Origin: Methylobacterium phyllostachyos
GTDB taxonomy: Bacteria; Pseudomonadota; Alphaproteobacteria; Rhizobiales; Beijerinckiaceae
Direction: 5' to 3'
Length of the DNA stretch: 64,000 nt
Assembly (NCBI RefSeq): GCF_900103445.1
Contig: NZ_FNHS01000001.1
Span: forward strand, 477,371 to 541,370
Under the pieces are notes generated by a model. That model made no database searches. It had not been told where the DNA came from and saw only the letters and a program-made list of their open reading frames with translations. Position 1 is the stretch's first letter. Each line of letters begins with the position of its first letter. Positions 34,496 through 42,936 of this stretch are shown here, one piece after another. The position numbers and the translations under genes were made by a program.

Positions 34496-35128
34496 CTATG
34501 AGGCCATACTGCCTCCATCGGAGTCCCCAAAGAACGGCGCGTCACTCGTCGCGCCCTGCTCGCGCAGGGTATCGGCGTCCGAGGCGTCGTCGTCCTCTTC
34601 CTCTTCCTCGATCTCCGGCACCTCGGGCGAGTGCCCGCCGTGACCGGCGGCTGGCGCCTGATCGAGCTTGAACTGGTCGACCGCTTTCTTGGTGACCCGG
34701 AAACCGTCCTCGGGCGTCCCTTCGAGGAAGCCTTGGGTCACGTAGTCCCGCGCGCGGTCGCGGATGGATGCGATGGACTGCACATTGATGCCGGCGCTCT
34801 GGGCGGCACTCATCATCATCTCGTAGTCGAAAGGCTCGCCCGTCAAGTTGAGATAGCCGAGCGTCTTACGCCAAGCCCGGGAGATGCTGCCGCGCTGCCG
34901 GCCGCGGCGCTTGCCGTCACCGTCCGAGGCGTCCGACGCATCGTCGTCGCCGCTCAGCGACGAGAGGGGGCGAAGCGAGGCGGCCTTCTCGAACGCCGCC
35001 AACTCGACGGTGGCGAGCATGATGCTCTCGCGCAGGCTGACGACCTTGGCCTCGTGGTCGGCGATTTCCGCCTCCACGGCCCGAATGGCCTGCCGCTTTT
35101 CAGCGATGAGTGTATCCAACGCGTCCAT
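34496..35128 (-). CDS. Hypothetical coiled-coil protein, 210 aa
   Basis: N-terminal coiled coil (LIAEKRQAIRAVEAEIADHEAKVVSL), an acidic linker (SGDDDASDASDGD), a middle segment with a possible winged-helix (GYLNLTGEPFDYEMMMSAAQSAGINVQSIASIRDRARDYV) and an acidic C-terminus (EIEEEEEDDDASDAD). GTG at 35149 is an alternative start. Likely a cargo (moron) gene in the phage region; function unknown. Confidence 0.6.
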   Translation of the reverse strand: MDALDTLIAEKRQAIRAVEAEIADHEAKVVSLRESIMLATVELAAFEKAASLRPLSSLSGDDDASDASDGDGKRRGRQRGSISRAWRKTLGYLNLTGEPFDYEMMMSAAQSAGINVQSIASIRDRARDYVTQGFLEGTPEDGFRVTKKAVDQFKLDQAPAAGHGGHSPEVPEIEEEEEDDDASDADTLREQGATSDAPFFGDSDGGSMAS

Positions 35129-35149
35129 GACACCGTCATAAGTGCACAC

Positions 35150-35514
35150 GACGCTTAGAAGCGCAAGGGCGCACGGCGTCTAGACGACGCCGATTTACAC
35201 CGCGGGAATTTCCGCCATCGGTATGTCAAGCCCCGAGAAATACCGTCGAACGGCATCAAATGCCACGAAGTTCAGACCATCGAAGTCATTGTTCGAACCG
35301 GGACCCGGTACGGACTGCCGACTTCTTAAGCCGGCGGGCGCGCGCGTGCGCACGCGAGGAGGCCGTTGTCCACCGGCGATTTTTCCGCTCGGGCATGTGT
35401 TGGCGGATGCACGGCGGCACCTGACGCTCTCCGGGACACACAGTTCCAGACCCGCTCACCGGCCCCGGCACGATGCCGGGGCGGCGCGCGGGTCCCCCGA
35501 ACCCGGAGCAGCCC
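35150..35514. other. Intergenic region before the capsid module
   Basis: 365 bp between divergent genes with no credible coding frame. It is locally AT-richer at 35190-35330 and holds the second 23-bp repeat (35392-35414) and a GCCCCGGC/GCCGGGGC hairpin (35462-35482) just before the scaffold-like gene. Promoters for both directions are expected here. Confidence 0.55.
35392..35414 (+). repeat. 23-bp repeat, copy 2
   Basis: Exact second copy of the repeat at 31883-31905 (begins GGCATGTGTTGGCGG), 101 bp before the start of the capsid module. Confidence 0.65.
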
Positions 35515-36051
35515 ATGTCCGCCCCCCGCCTCCGCGCCAAGCTGGCGACGCCCCGCACCGCCTCGGAGCAGACCGAGGAGGAGAAGGCCAAGGCCAAGAA
35601 GGCCGAGGGCAAGGAGGTGGACAAGGACGTCTCCGACAACGATGAGGACGACGGCGAGGGCGTCACGCCCCCTAAGAAGGACGGTAAGAAGGCCGCCGCG
35701 GCGACCGCCCCCGTGAAGGCTCTCTCCCCGGAGAAGGCCCGCATGAAGGCCATCACCGGCTCAGAGGCCGCCGGCCTGATGCCGAAGCTCGCCGCCCACC
35801 TCGCCTACGACACCGACCTGTCCGCGGCGGAGGCCGAGGCCGTCATGGCCGCCGCCCTGGAGGACGTCGACACCGAGGCCTCCGAGGCCCCGGCCCAGCG
35901 CGAATCGTCCGCCACGTCGCCGAATGGCGCCGCCTTCCGGAAGGCCATGAACGCCGAGGCCCCGAACCCCAGCCTGGGCGCCGGCGGCGGCGGCAAGGGC
36001 GAGCCCGAGGATCCGTGGCTCGCCGCGGCCAAGAGCCTGGGCGTCGCCTGA
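35515..36051 (+). CDS. Probable phage scaffold or capsid-assembly protein
   Basis: 178 residues, no hydrophobic segment. A Lys/Glu/Asp-rich N-terminal half (EEEKAKAKKAEGKEVDKDVSDNDEDDGEG) and an Ala-rich helical second half (AAEAEAVMAAALEDVDTEA) are the usual look of scaffolding proteins, and it lies between the S49 protease region and decoration protein D. No direct family match recognised. Confidence 0.55.
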   Translation: MSAPRLRAKLATPRTASEQTEEEKAKAKKAEGKEVDKDVSDNDEDDGEGVTPPKKDGKKAAAATAPVKALSPEKARMKAITGSEAAGLMPKLAAHLAYDTDLSAAEAEAVMAAALEDVDTEASEAPAQRESSATSPNGAAFRKAMNAEAPNPSLGAGGGGKGEPEDPWLAAAKSLGVA

Positions 36052-36095
36052 CTGCGCCCGCCACCCCTTCCGCAGCCTGAACACCAGAGGTCACC

Positions 36096-36497
36096 ATGGG
36101 CATCCCCCGCAGCGACGAGTTCACCTCGAACCCCTACGACTACCGCTGGGGCTCGGACAACAGCGTCGAGACCCGCACCGTCACGCTCGCCGCCGGGCAG
36201 GTCCTGAAGAAGGGCTCCGTTCTTGGCCGCATCGACGCGACCGGCGAGTACGTCCTCTGCGCCAAGACCAAGGCCGACGCCTCGGCGGTGAACGACGGCT
36301 CGCAGCGAGCCCGCCTGGTGCTGGCTTCCAGCGTCGACACCACCGGCGGCTCGAAGAAGGGCGTGACCTACACGAAGGGGACTTTCCCCAAGACCTGGGT
36401 CTCGGTCGGCACGGGCCACACGCTCCTGACCGTCGAGGAGGACCTCCGCGACCTCGGCATCTACCTCTCGGAAGTCGCCATCCCGGCGGTCGGCTGA
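36096..36497 (+). CDS. Head decoration protein, lambda gpD-like
   Basis: 133 residues with VTLAAGQVLKKGSVLGRIDATGEYVLCAKTKADAS, the pattern of gpD-family trimers (an N-terminal arm followed by a beta-tulip-like fold), and SEVAIPAVG at the end. It directly precedes the major capsid gene, as D precedes E in lambda. Stabilises the expanded capsid. Confidence 0.83.
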   Translation: MGIPRSDEFTSNPYDYRWGSDNSVETRTVTLAAGQVLKKGSVLGRIDATGEYVLCAKTKADASAVNDGSQRARLVLASSVDTTGGSKKGVTYTKGTFPKTWVSVGTGHTLLTVEEDLRDLGIYLSEVAIPAVG

Positions 36498-36565
36498 CGC
36501 CGGCCCCGCCCCTTCGCGCCAATCCCGCAACGCCGCCCCGCGCGCCAGACTAAGGAACCGCCTCG

Positions 36566-37678
36566 ATGGCCGACACCCCCGGCACGATGAACACCGCTGA
36601 TACCGCGCGCGTCATCAAGCTCGTCCAGTCCCTGAAGCGCCCGAAGACCGTCTTCCTCGGGAAGTTCTTCCCGGGCATCCTCAAGTCCGAGCACAAGCAC
36701 ATCTACATCGACCTGGAGATCGGCAACCGCCAGGTCGCGCCGTATGTGCACCCGCGCTCCAAGGCGCCGGACATGCAGCTCGACGGCTTCGTGACCCGGG
36801 ACTTCCAGCCCCCGACGGTCAAGCTCAAGGCCGAGGTCCCGGTCGAGGGCGCCTTCGTCCGCGCGGCCGGCGAGCAGATCGGCGGCGAGATGACCGCCCA
36901 GGAGCGGGACGCCGCGAACTTCGTCCGGACGGTCACCAAGATGCGCGACCTGTTCACCCGGCGCGAGGAGTGCATGGCGGTCGAGTCCATCGTGACCGGC
37001 GGCCTGGTGGTCAACGGTGTCGGCTACGCCGAGCCCATCGTCCTGAACTTCCGCCGCGACCCGGCGCTGCAATCCGTGCTCCTCGGCGACGCCCGCTGGA
37101 ACGGCGGCGCGCTGGCCGACCCGCTGCAGGACATCGAGGACAAGGGCGAGCTCGTCAACAACATCGAGGGCGCCCTCATCACCGACGTCTACATGGACCT
37201 GCAGGCGTGGCGCTGGGCCCGCAAGGACCCGAAGCTGAAGGAGATCATCAATCTCCGTAGAGCGGCGGGCGGCAACACCGCCGACATCGGGCCGACCAAC
37301 ACCGTCCGCGGCGCGAAGCTGGTCGCCAACATGGGCGACTACAACCTCTGGATCTACCAGGACTACAAGGACGTCATCAACGTCCTCCCCGACGGCACCT
37401 TCACGGTGACCAAGTGCGTGCCGGTCCTGCCCCCGGGCGCGGTCATCGGCGTCGGTCCCGACCTGGAGGGCGTGCACGCCTACGGCCGGATCGAGAACAA
37501 GAAGGCCGTGAAGATGGGTCAGGCCACGACCGAGCTCTTCATGGACACCTGGATGACCGACGACCCCTCGCGCGAGTGGGTTTACGGCGAGGCCGCGCCC
37601 ATCACCATCCCGGTCCGCCCGAACGCCTGCTGGGCCATGAACGTGTTCGGCAACCCGCTCACCTTCAACGGCAACTGA
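36566..37678 (+). CDS. Major capsid protein, lambda gpE-like
   Basis: 370 residues. Pattern of the phage_cap_E family: FLGKFFPGIL, EIGNRQVAPYVHPRSKAPDM, VPVEGAFVRAAGEQIGGEM, and MTDDPSREWVYGEAAPITIPVRPNA near the end. Forms the icosahedral shell. It appears intact, unlike several neighbours. A GC hairpin follows it. Confidence 0.92.
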   Translation: MADTPGTMNTADTARVIKLVQSLKRPKTVFLGKFFPGILKSEHKHIYIDLEIGNRQVAPYVHPRSKAPDMQLDGFVTRDFQPPTVKLKAEVPVEGAFVRAAGEQIGGEMTAQERDAANFVRTVTKMRDLFTRREECMAVESIVTGGLVVNGVGYAEPIVLNFRRDPALQSVLLGDARWNGGALADPLQDIEDKGELVNNIEGALITDVYMDLQAWRWARKDPKLKEIINLRRAAGGNTADIGPTNTVRGAKLVANMGDYNLWIYQDYKDVINVLPDGTFTVTKCVPVLPPGAVIGVGPDLEGVHAYGRIENKKAVKMGQATTELFMDTWMTDDPSREWVYGEAAPITIPVRPNACWAMNVFGNPLTFNGN

Positions 37679-37686
37679 CCGGCACC

Positions 37687-37713
37687 CCGCCCGGCGCCCT
37701 CCGCGCCGGGCGG
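37687..37713 (+). terminator. Hairpin after the major capsid gene
   Basis: CCGCCCGGCGC/GCGCCGGGCGG, 11-bp stem with a 5-nt loop, 9 bp after the capsid stop; no T-run. Confidence 0.5.
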
Positions 37714-37765
37714 TCCGCTTCGCGACCCTCCCGAACCCACCACCTGAGACCGAGGACGAGACGCC

Positions 37766-37972
37766 ATGGCTGATGCGCTGTGCCGGGCCCTGCGGGGCGT
37801 GAAGACCGTCGAGGACGGCGAGGCCGTCTGGAAGGGGCCGGGCGACGAGCTCACCCTGCCGCTGTCCGTCGCCGCCGACCTGCAGGAGGGCGGCTACGTC
37901 ACCATCCTCGCCACCGACGAGCAGGCCCCCGAGGGCGTCGACCTCGGCAAGGGCGGCAAGGCCGGCAAGTAA
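37766..37972 (+). CDS. Hypothetical phage protein, 68 aa
   Basis: Small acidic protein (RALRGVKTVEDGEAVWKGPG, then ELTLPLSVAADLQEGGYVTIL). In lambda-like modules small head-completion genes follow E; that is a positional guess only. Confidence 0.55.
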   Translation: MADALCRALRGVKTVEDGEAVWKGPGDELTLPLSVAADLQEGGYVTILATDEQAPEGVDLGKGGKAGK

Positions 37973-37985
37973 GGGGGACGGCCCG

Positions 37986-38364
37986 ATGCAGACGTCCCCC
38001 TCGGCCGGGTTCCACCCGCCCGTCTCCGACAACAACATCGGGCAGCAGGTCCCCCTGGAACTGCAGTGGCTCGATTCGCCGATGGTCGCCGTCGGCGTCG
38101 TCGACGCCCTTCGTCTCCGTCCCGCTGCCCCGCGGCGGCTACGTCGTCTGGACCTCTGGCCCAGCGTGGGTGAACGCGGGCCCGGACGGCGGCAGCCTCG
38201 ACGCGACGGTCACCTCGGCGAACGCGGGCTCGCCCGCGGCGCTGGCCGGTGCCCCCAAGAGCCATGACGGGAAGCAATGGCCGGTGGCGGTCCGCACGGA
38301 CAGCTGCATCGCCCTGAAGGCCGAGGCCGGCAGCATCGAGTTCCGGATCTGGGAGGCGCTCTAA
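37986..38364 (+). pseudogene. Frameshifted phage structural protein
   Basis: The first frame (ATG 37986) gives PPVSDNNIGQQVPLELQWLD and MVAVGVV; from about 38105 the sensible sequence continues in the next frame with STPFVSVPLPRGGYVVWTSG and ends FRIWEAL at 38364. A one-base change near GTCGTCGAC at 38098-38106 would join them into one protein of about 125 residues. No family recognised. Confidence 0.6.
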
Positions 38365-38366
38365 CC

Positions 38367-38585
38367 ATGGGTCTCGCGGTCCCCAGCGGCAGCCTCGAAG
38401 GCTCGCCCGGCGCTCCCGGCGCCAACACGCAGTTCTCGAACTACGGGATGGCCTACGTCACGTTCGACGCCGGGGCGACGTGGAAGGGACCGGTCAAGAC
38501 GATGACAGCGAGCGGCGGGGCAAGCCCCCAGTTGAACGTGGTCGTGAACCCCAAGCTCGTGCCGCTCTACCCGACGGCTTCGTGA
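38367..38585 (+). CDS. Hypothetical phage protein, 72 aa
   Basis: Starts 2 bp after the preceding stop. Reads as a small beta-rich structural protein (YGMAYVTFDAGATWKGPVKTM). No family recognised. Confidence 0.5.
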   Translation: MGLAVPSGSLEGSPGAPGANTQFSNYGMAYVTFDAGATWKGPVKTMTASGGASPQLNVVVNPKLVPLYPTAS

Positions 38586-38589
38586 CCCG

Positions 38590-39186
38590 TCACAGGCGGA
38601 ACTTCTTGCCCGCCTGTTGCAACCCGGCAGTGACGGCGTCACGGACGATCAGCTCGAACGGGAACCGCGCCTCGTACTGTGTCTCGGCCACGATGGCGGC
38701 TATGACCTCGGGGCGGCCGCGCTCGCGCCCCGGCAGGATGAGGGTGAGCGGCGCCGTCGGGCGCAGGCGGACCCAGCGGGCGCCGCGCGAGATGGCGTCC
38801 GAGACCTCGCCGCGGGGCATGTTGCCGTGCTCGTCGAGGACGGCGTCACGCCCGGGGACGAGCGGGCCGGCCGGCGTGGTGGCGTAGTCCCCGCCGCGGC
38901 GTGTCCCGCCGAAGACCGCGAACCTCAGGACCTCGGCTTGCTTCTCCATGACGTAGACCAAGGCGGCCGCCCGGTCGCCGTCGCCGGCCGGGGAGAACGC
39001 GAACCCTTGCAGCGTCCACGGTACGGGGTTCTGCAGGAACTCCGGGGCGCGCTCGATCAGTCTCTTCCGGGCGGACGCCGCGAGGTACAGGACGGTGTCC
39101 TGCTGGGCCGGGAGCAGCCTCGTCCTGATCAGGTCCTTGACCTGGCGGCGGTAGCGCTCGGTGTCGATGGAGACGGCGAACTTCAT
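38590..39186 (-). CDS. Hypothetical phage minor structural protein, 198 aa
   Basis: On the strand opposite to the capsid genes. N-terminal KFAVSIDTERYRRQVKDLIR, then LYLAASARKRLIERAPEF and FAVFGGTRRGGDYATTPAG. The helix pattern resembles neck/tail-completion proteins (gpZ or HK97 gp10-like), but this is weak. Its inverted orientation suggests rearrangement. Confidence 0.45.
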   Translation of the reverse strand: MKFAVSIDTERYRRQVKDLIRTRLLPAQQDTVLYLAASARKRLIERAPEFLQNPVPWTLQGFAFSPAGDGDRAAALVYVMEKQAEVLRFAVFGGTRRGGDYATTPAGPLVPGRDAVLDEHGNMPRGEVSDAISRGARWVRLRPTAPLTLILPGRERGRPEVIAAIVAETQYEARFPFELIVRDAVTAGLQQAGKKFRL

Positions 39187-39413
39187 GCCTTCGAGCGTGC
39201 CTGGGCTGCGTGCACCGGACCACACATGCGGTCGGAGCGGTGACGCCGTACCTCTGACTTTTCGTTACACAACCAGCAAGTAACGGGGCGCTAACCACCG
39301 TTCGAGCTTTCCACATGTTCTGGCGTCCGGGCCAGGGACAGCCGTTGACTCCCCCTCGACAGTGAGTCCGTGACCCCCGATCGTGAGGTCACACCGGACG
39401 AGGGAGTGACCCC

Positions 39414-39770
39414 ATGACGAGCGCCCACGGAATCGCCAGCGACCTCGACCGGGTGGGCATGACCCTGGCGGGCGTGCTCGCCACGAGCATGGCCGATGCC
39501 CGGCGGCGTCAGGCCGACGCCGATTACGAGCAGGGCCTCCGGAACGTCAGCGCCGCCGGGCGCGCGATGCAGGCCGTCACCCGCCAGCGTGCCGCCCTGC
39601 AGGCCAGCGTCGACGAGGCCGCCGCCCTCCGTGCCGAGGTCGCCCGGTTGCAGCGCGAGCTCGCCACCGCCCGCACCGAGACCGCCACGGTCCGGGCTGA
39701 GACCGCCCGCATGCGGACCCGCGCTCTCCGCGCTGAGGGCCTCGTCCTTCGCGCCGCCCGGTCGGCATGA
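39414..39770 (+). CDS. Hypothetical coiled-coil protein, 118 aa
   Basis: Almost entirely alpha-helical coiled coil (LRAEVARLQRELATARTETA, TVRAETARMRTRALRAEGL). No signal or membrane segment. Unknown role. Confidence 0.6.
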   Translation: MTSAHGIASDLDRVGMTLAGVLATSMADARRRQADADYEQGLRNVSAAGRAMQAVTRQRAALQASVDEAAALRAEVARLQRELATARTETATVRAETARMRTRALRAEGLVLRAARSA

Positions 39771-39851
39771 CGTCAGCATCTCTGCGCACGTTGTCATGCT
39801 ACCGTGTGCGCACGGGGCAAGGCACAAGGGCCGGACGGCGCGGTGACCACA

Positions 39852-39893
39852 CAAAAAGAAAGGCCCGCCCCGGGACGTCGGAGCGGGCCTTTC
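39852..39893 (-). terminator. Intrinsic terminator for the 39913-40566 gene
   Basis: On the minus strand AAAGGCCCGC/GCGGGCCTTT flanks a CG-rich loop, followed by CTTTTTGTG. Lies 20 bp after the stop of the minus-strand gene. A good bidirectional-looking factor-independent terminator. Confidence 0.85.
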
Positions 39894-39912
39894 TCTGTTC
39901 GGGGGGGCTTCG

Positions 39913-40566
39913 TTAGATGCCGTGCTTGAGCTCGAAGGTGGGGCTGTTGATCATCTCGTCGAAGGCGGCGTCGAGGGTGGCGTTGTACTCGGCGATCTCC
40001 TCGCGCTGACGAGGCGTCACTTGCGCCGCGCTTCCCAGGATGTGCCTGTACTCCGACAGGGTCGGGCACAGGGGCAGCCCGGGGATGGCCTTGATGCCGA
40101 GCATGTGGGCGCCGGCCTGCATCGGGCCGGCCCTCCACACGTGCATCATCTCGTAGGTGTTGAGGCTGTTGAGCCACGCGATCTCGGCCTCGTTGAGACC
40201 CTCCGTCGGGGGCTCGTCACCCAGCGTCGCGAGGGCGCAGGCGAACGCGTGGGCCGCCTTGCCCTTCGCGAGGACGGGATCGAGCTCCACGACCTGCGCT
40301 GTTTTCGCGGCGGGCTTCGGAGCGACCTCGGGCTTGGGGGCTGGCGCCGGAGCGGGCGTGACACCGTCACGGGCGGGCTGTGACGCCGTCACGGGCGCGG
40401 AGGCCTTCGCGGCGACGGCGTCCATCGCATCCTCCACCTCGACACCCTGTGGCGTCGGGATGCCGGAGAAGGCCTTCGCGACCCACCGGGTGCCGTCCCA
40501 GACTTTCTGGGCCATGGCGGCCATTGCGGCCATGACGAGGGCGAAGAACTGGCTGAGCTTGCGCAT
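39913..40566 (-). CDS. Hypothetical protein with membrane-anchor-like N-terminus, 217 aa
   Basis: MRKLSQFFALVMAAMAAMAQ is a short hydrophobic start (signal or anchor), followed by a Pro/Ala/Lys-rich linker (APAPAPKPEVAPKPAAK) and a helical domain (LNEAEIAWLNSLNTYEMMHVW). Closed by its own terminator. Function unknown. Confidence 0.6.
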   Translation of the reverse strand: MRKLSQFFALVMAAMAAMAQKVWDGTRWVAKAFSGIPTPQGVEVEDAMDAVAAKASAPVTASQPARDGVTPAPAPAPKPEVAPKPAAKTAQVVELDPVLAKGKAAHAFACALATLGDEPPTEGLNEAEIAWLNSLNTYEMMHVWRAGPMQAGAHMLGIKAIPGLPLCPTLSEYRHILGSAAQVTPRQREEIAEYNATLDAAFDEMINSPTFELKHGI

Positions 40567-40639
40567 GACGTGAGGATTCCTGTTCGGGGCTACGGGGTGA
40601 TTGTCGGCGGGGGGACGAAAGCGAGAAGAGGGGGATGGG

Positions 40640-41524
40640 CTAGACCTCGGGCGAACCGAACACGCGCTCCCGGAGGTATGCCGGGATCTGCCGCTGGTGC
40701 GCCCAGACGGCCCTCAAGGCGTGCGAGGCTTCGGGCTGACCGAGCGCGGGGAGGCTCGCCAGGACATGCCCGGCGTGCGAGTGAGCCGCTGACCACCCGC
40801 GGGCGTTCCGGACGGTCGCCCAATCGCCGTCCATGTCGGACAGCACTTGGCAGGCCTCATGCGCCGCGGCGCGGACCTCGGGGACGGCGGCGCGCTCCCA
40901 CCACTCGGCGACACGCTCCTGGCCGAGCCGGGCGGTAATCGTCTGAACGAGGTATTCGACCTCAGCGACGAGTTCGCGGGCGATGCGAGCGTCCCGGTCA
41001 GAAGGGCGGTCGCCCAGCAGGGACTCAGCGAGTTCGCGCTTACGCTTGTTCCAGGCCCATGCCCGCGTCTTGAGGCAGGCCCGCAGCGCGTCGATGGCCT
41101 CCGCCCGGGCGGCGCCGTTGGCGGCCCATTCGGCCTCCGCGGCGGCTAGCGCTTCCCGCTTCTTGGCGCGGTCCGCCGAGTCCGCGCGGGCCTCGGCCGC
41201 CGCGATGGCCTCCTCGACGGTGTAGGGCACGGGCGCCGGAACAGGCTCCCAGCAGACCGGCGTCGAGCCGTCCCACGAGAACCCGAGCTCCCGCATTCCC
41301 TCGCGGTCGGCGGAGTAGGCCCGGCTGTAGCGGGTCGTGTCGCCCTCAGCCTTCCAGAGCATGCGCTTCCCGTTGCGGGTCTGGCGCTCGCCGGTGTTCC
41401 GCCAGGCGAGGCCCAGCGCGCCGACAGGGAGCGCAAAGTCGAGGGGGAGCGGGCGGTGGGCCGCCGTGGCGGCCGCGGCGGCGACGAGGCCGACGCTGAC
41501 GAGGAAGAGGAAGATCGTGAACAC
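40640..41524 (-). CDS. Hypothetical membrane-anchored protein, 294 aa
   Basis: GTG at 41524, preceded by CAGGAG, is preferred over the longer frame to 41713, which would run through the operator region. An N-terminal transmembrane helix (IFLFLVSVGLVAAAAATAA) is followed by long helices rich in Ala/Glu/Arg (EEAIAAAEARADSADRAKKREALAAAEAEW). No family recognised. Divergent from the phage regulator. Confidence 0.6.
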   Translation of the reverse strand: MFTIFLFLVSVGLVAAAAATAAHRPLPLDFALPVGALGLAWRNTGERQTRNGKRMLWKAEGDTTRYSRAYSADREGMRELGFSWDGSTPVCWEPVPAPVPYTVEEAIAAAEARADSADRAKKREALAAAEAEWAANGAARAEAIDALRACLKTRAWAWNKRKRELAESLLGDRPSDRDARIARELVAEVEYLVQTITARLGQERVAEWWERAAVPEVRAAAHEACQVLSDMDGDWATVRNARGWSAAHSHAGHVLASLPALGQPEASHALRAVWAHQRQIPAYLRERVFGSPEV

Positions 41525-41616
41525 GGTGTCGGGGCTCCTGGCGATCTGCTGATTGCCATATTGAAGCACTCGACCAAGCACAATGAAAGGGCCGCCAAGA
41601 ATTTTTCTTCGACCCA

Positions 41617-41647
41617 ATTCGTAAAGTGCAATTTGCAAATTACGAAT
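41617..41647. promoter_or_regulatory. Palindromic operator between divergent phage genes
   Basis: An ATTCGTAA/TTACGAAT inverted repeat encloses the perfect palindrome AATTTGCAAATT (41630-41641) in an AT-rich stretch. It lies upstream of the HTH gene at 41739 and the divergent gene starting at 41524, the usual place of a phage repressor operator. Confidence 0.65.
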
Positions 41648-41738
41648 TACGATCATTCTAATGTCGAAGGAATATGGCATCTTGCATTTCAGCGGAACGT
41701 CCATAACCTCCACTGCATTGAACGCTTGGAGAGCTTGG

Positions 41739-42005
41739 ATGTCCGCGTCGCTTACAGAGGAAGAAGTCGTCGACCGCCTGCGGGCGGCCTGCGTCGAGGC
41801 AGGCGGACAGACTGCGTGGGCGGCGGCACACGGCCTGAGCGTCCCCTATGTGAACGACGTCGTGCGCAAGCGCCGCGGGCCGGCCGCGCGAATCCTGGAG
41901 GGCCTCGGGCTGGTCCGCGAGGTCCGCTACGTGCCGCGCCAGCCCGAGACCGTGACGCTTTACGACCGGGACGGCCTGACGCTCATCGAGGCGGAGGTCC
42001 TGTGA
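41739..42005 (+). CDS. Cro/XRE-like phage regulator
   Basis: 88 residues from ATG 41739. The motif RAACVEAGGQTAWAAAHGLS then VPYVNDVVRKRRGPAARILEGLGL is a helix-turn-helix of the kind found in short phage Cro-like proteins. A palindromic operator lies 100 bp upstream. Its stop overlaps the next gene (TGATG), so it leads the 42-45 kb operon. An upstream ATG (41661) is possible but lies close to the operator. Confidence 0.75.
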   Translation: MSASLTEEEVVDRLRAACVEAGGQTAWAAAHGLSVPYVNDVVRKRRGPAARILEGLGLVREVRYVPRQPETVTLYDRDGLTLIEAEVL

Positions 42006-42694
42006 TGGCGAAGCGTCGGCCGAACCCCGATCAGCTCGACTTCTTCTCGCTACCGGCCCTGGTTCCCGCGGCCGCGCCTTCGGCCTTTCTGTTCCACCGT
42101 CCCGGTTGCGTCGAAGAGGCTGAGGCCATAGCGGCCATCCCGTTCGGCCAGCGGTGGGAGAACTACGTCGCCGTCGGCGCCGCGCCGGAGCGGATCGAGA
42201 TACTCCTGCCGCGGAAGAACCGTATCGAGTTGAGCATCACCGGGACGCGCCTCGGTTGGACGGCGGGTTACCACCTAACCTTCCGCCGGCCGGTTGGGCC
42301 CGGCGCGAATCCGAAGGCCGAAACAGGATGCTTCGGCCAAGCCTGCGGCGGCGGCCTCCACGCCAACGTCGACGAGTGCGGGTTCTTCCTTTGGATGTCC
42401 CGCGATGCGGCCCTGCGGACGGCCGCCCACCGGGCATGGTGGGCGTGCTGGAAGCTCGACGAGAAGATCGCGTCCGAGGTCGAGCGCGCCATGGAGAAGG
42501 TCTTTGGGTTCTCCCCCGTCCAGGCGCCCGGGCACGACGCGAGGCGCTGGCTTGTATCGCGCGCCGACGGTGACGCCAGCCTCGAACGGCGGCGGTCCGG
42601 ACCGCACGAGGACGTCCCGGAGAGCCCCGCCATCGACGAGTACCGGCGGGCTGCGGGGCTGAGCGACATCTCCGCCTGGAGGGCCGCGGCATGA
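42005..42694 (+). CDS. Hypothetical phage protein, 229 aa
   Basis: Soluble. CFGQACGGGLHANVDECG holds three cysteines and a histidine that could bind metal; the surrounding region (GWTAGYHLTF, LWMSRDAALRTAAHRAWWACWKL) looks folded. No family recognised. Coupled to the regulator before it and the 81-aa gene after it. Confidence 0.6.
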   Translation: MAKRRPNPDQLDFFSLPALVPAAAPSAFLFHRPGCVEEAEAIAAIPFGQRWENYVAVGAAPERIEILLPRKNRIELSITGTRLGWTAGYHLTFRRPVGPGANPKAETGCFGQACGGGLHANVDECGFFLWMSRDAALRTAAHRAWWACWKLDEKIASEVERAMEKVFGFSPVQAPGHDARRWLVSRADGDASLERRRSGPHEDVPESPAIDEYRRAAGLSDISAWRAAA

Positions 42695-42936
42695 GCGACC
42701 GTTTGCGATTCGTCGACGAGCTCGCCGCGCTCGACGCCCGCGAGACGCGCGCCCGCTACGCAGCGGTCCTGACCGCCGCAAAGGCCCGCGCCGGGTCGAG
42801 CCGCTGGGCGGACGAGCGCCTGCAGATCCGCGTCGCCACCGCCGAGGCGGTCGTCCTGTCCGCGGTTCGGCGCGCCATCGCAGAGGTGGAGGCCGCGCTG
42901 GCCTGGGTCGACCCGAACGAGAAGGGGACGCCATGA
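42691..42936 (+). CDS. Hypothetical phage protein, 81 aa
   Basis: ATGA overlaps on both sides show it is part of the early operon. All-helical, charged (ARYAAVLTAAKARAGSSRWA). No family recognised. Confidence 0.6.
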   Translation: MSDRLRFVDELAALDARETRARYAAVLTAAKARAGSSRWADERLQIRVATAEAVVLSAVRRAIAEVEAALAWVDPNEKGTP

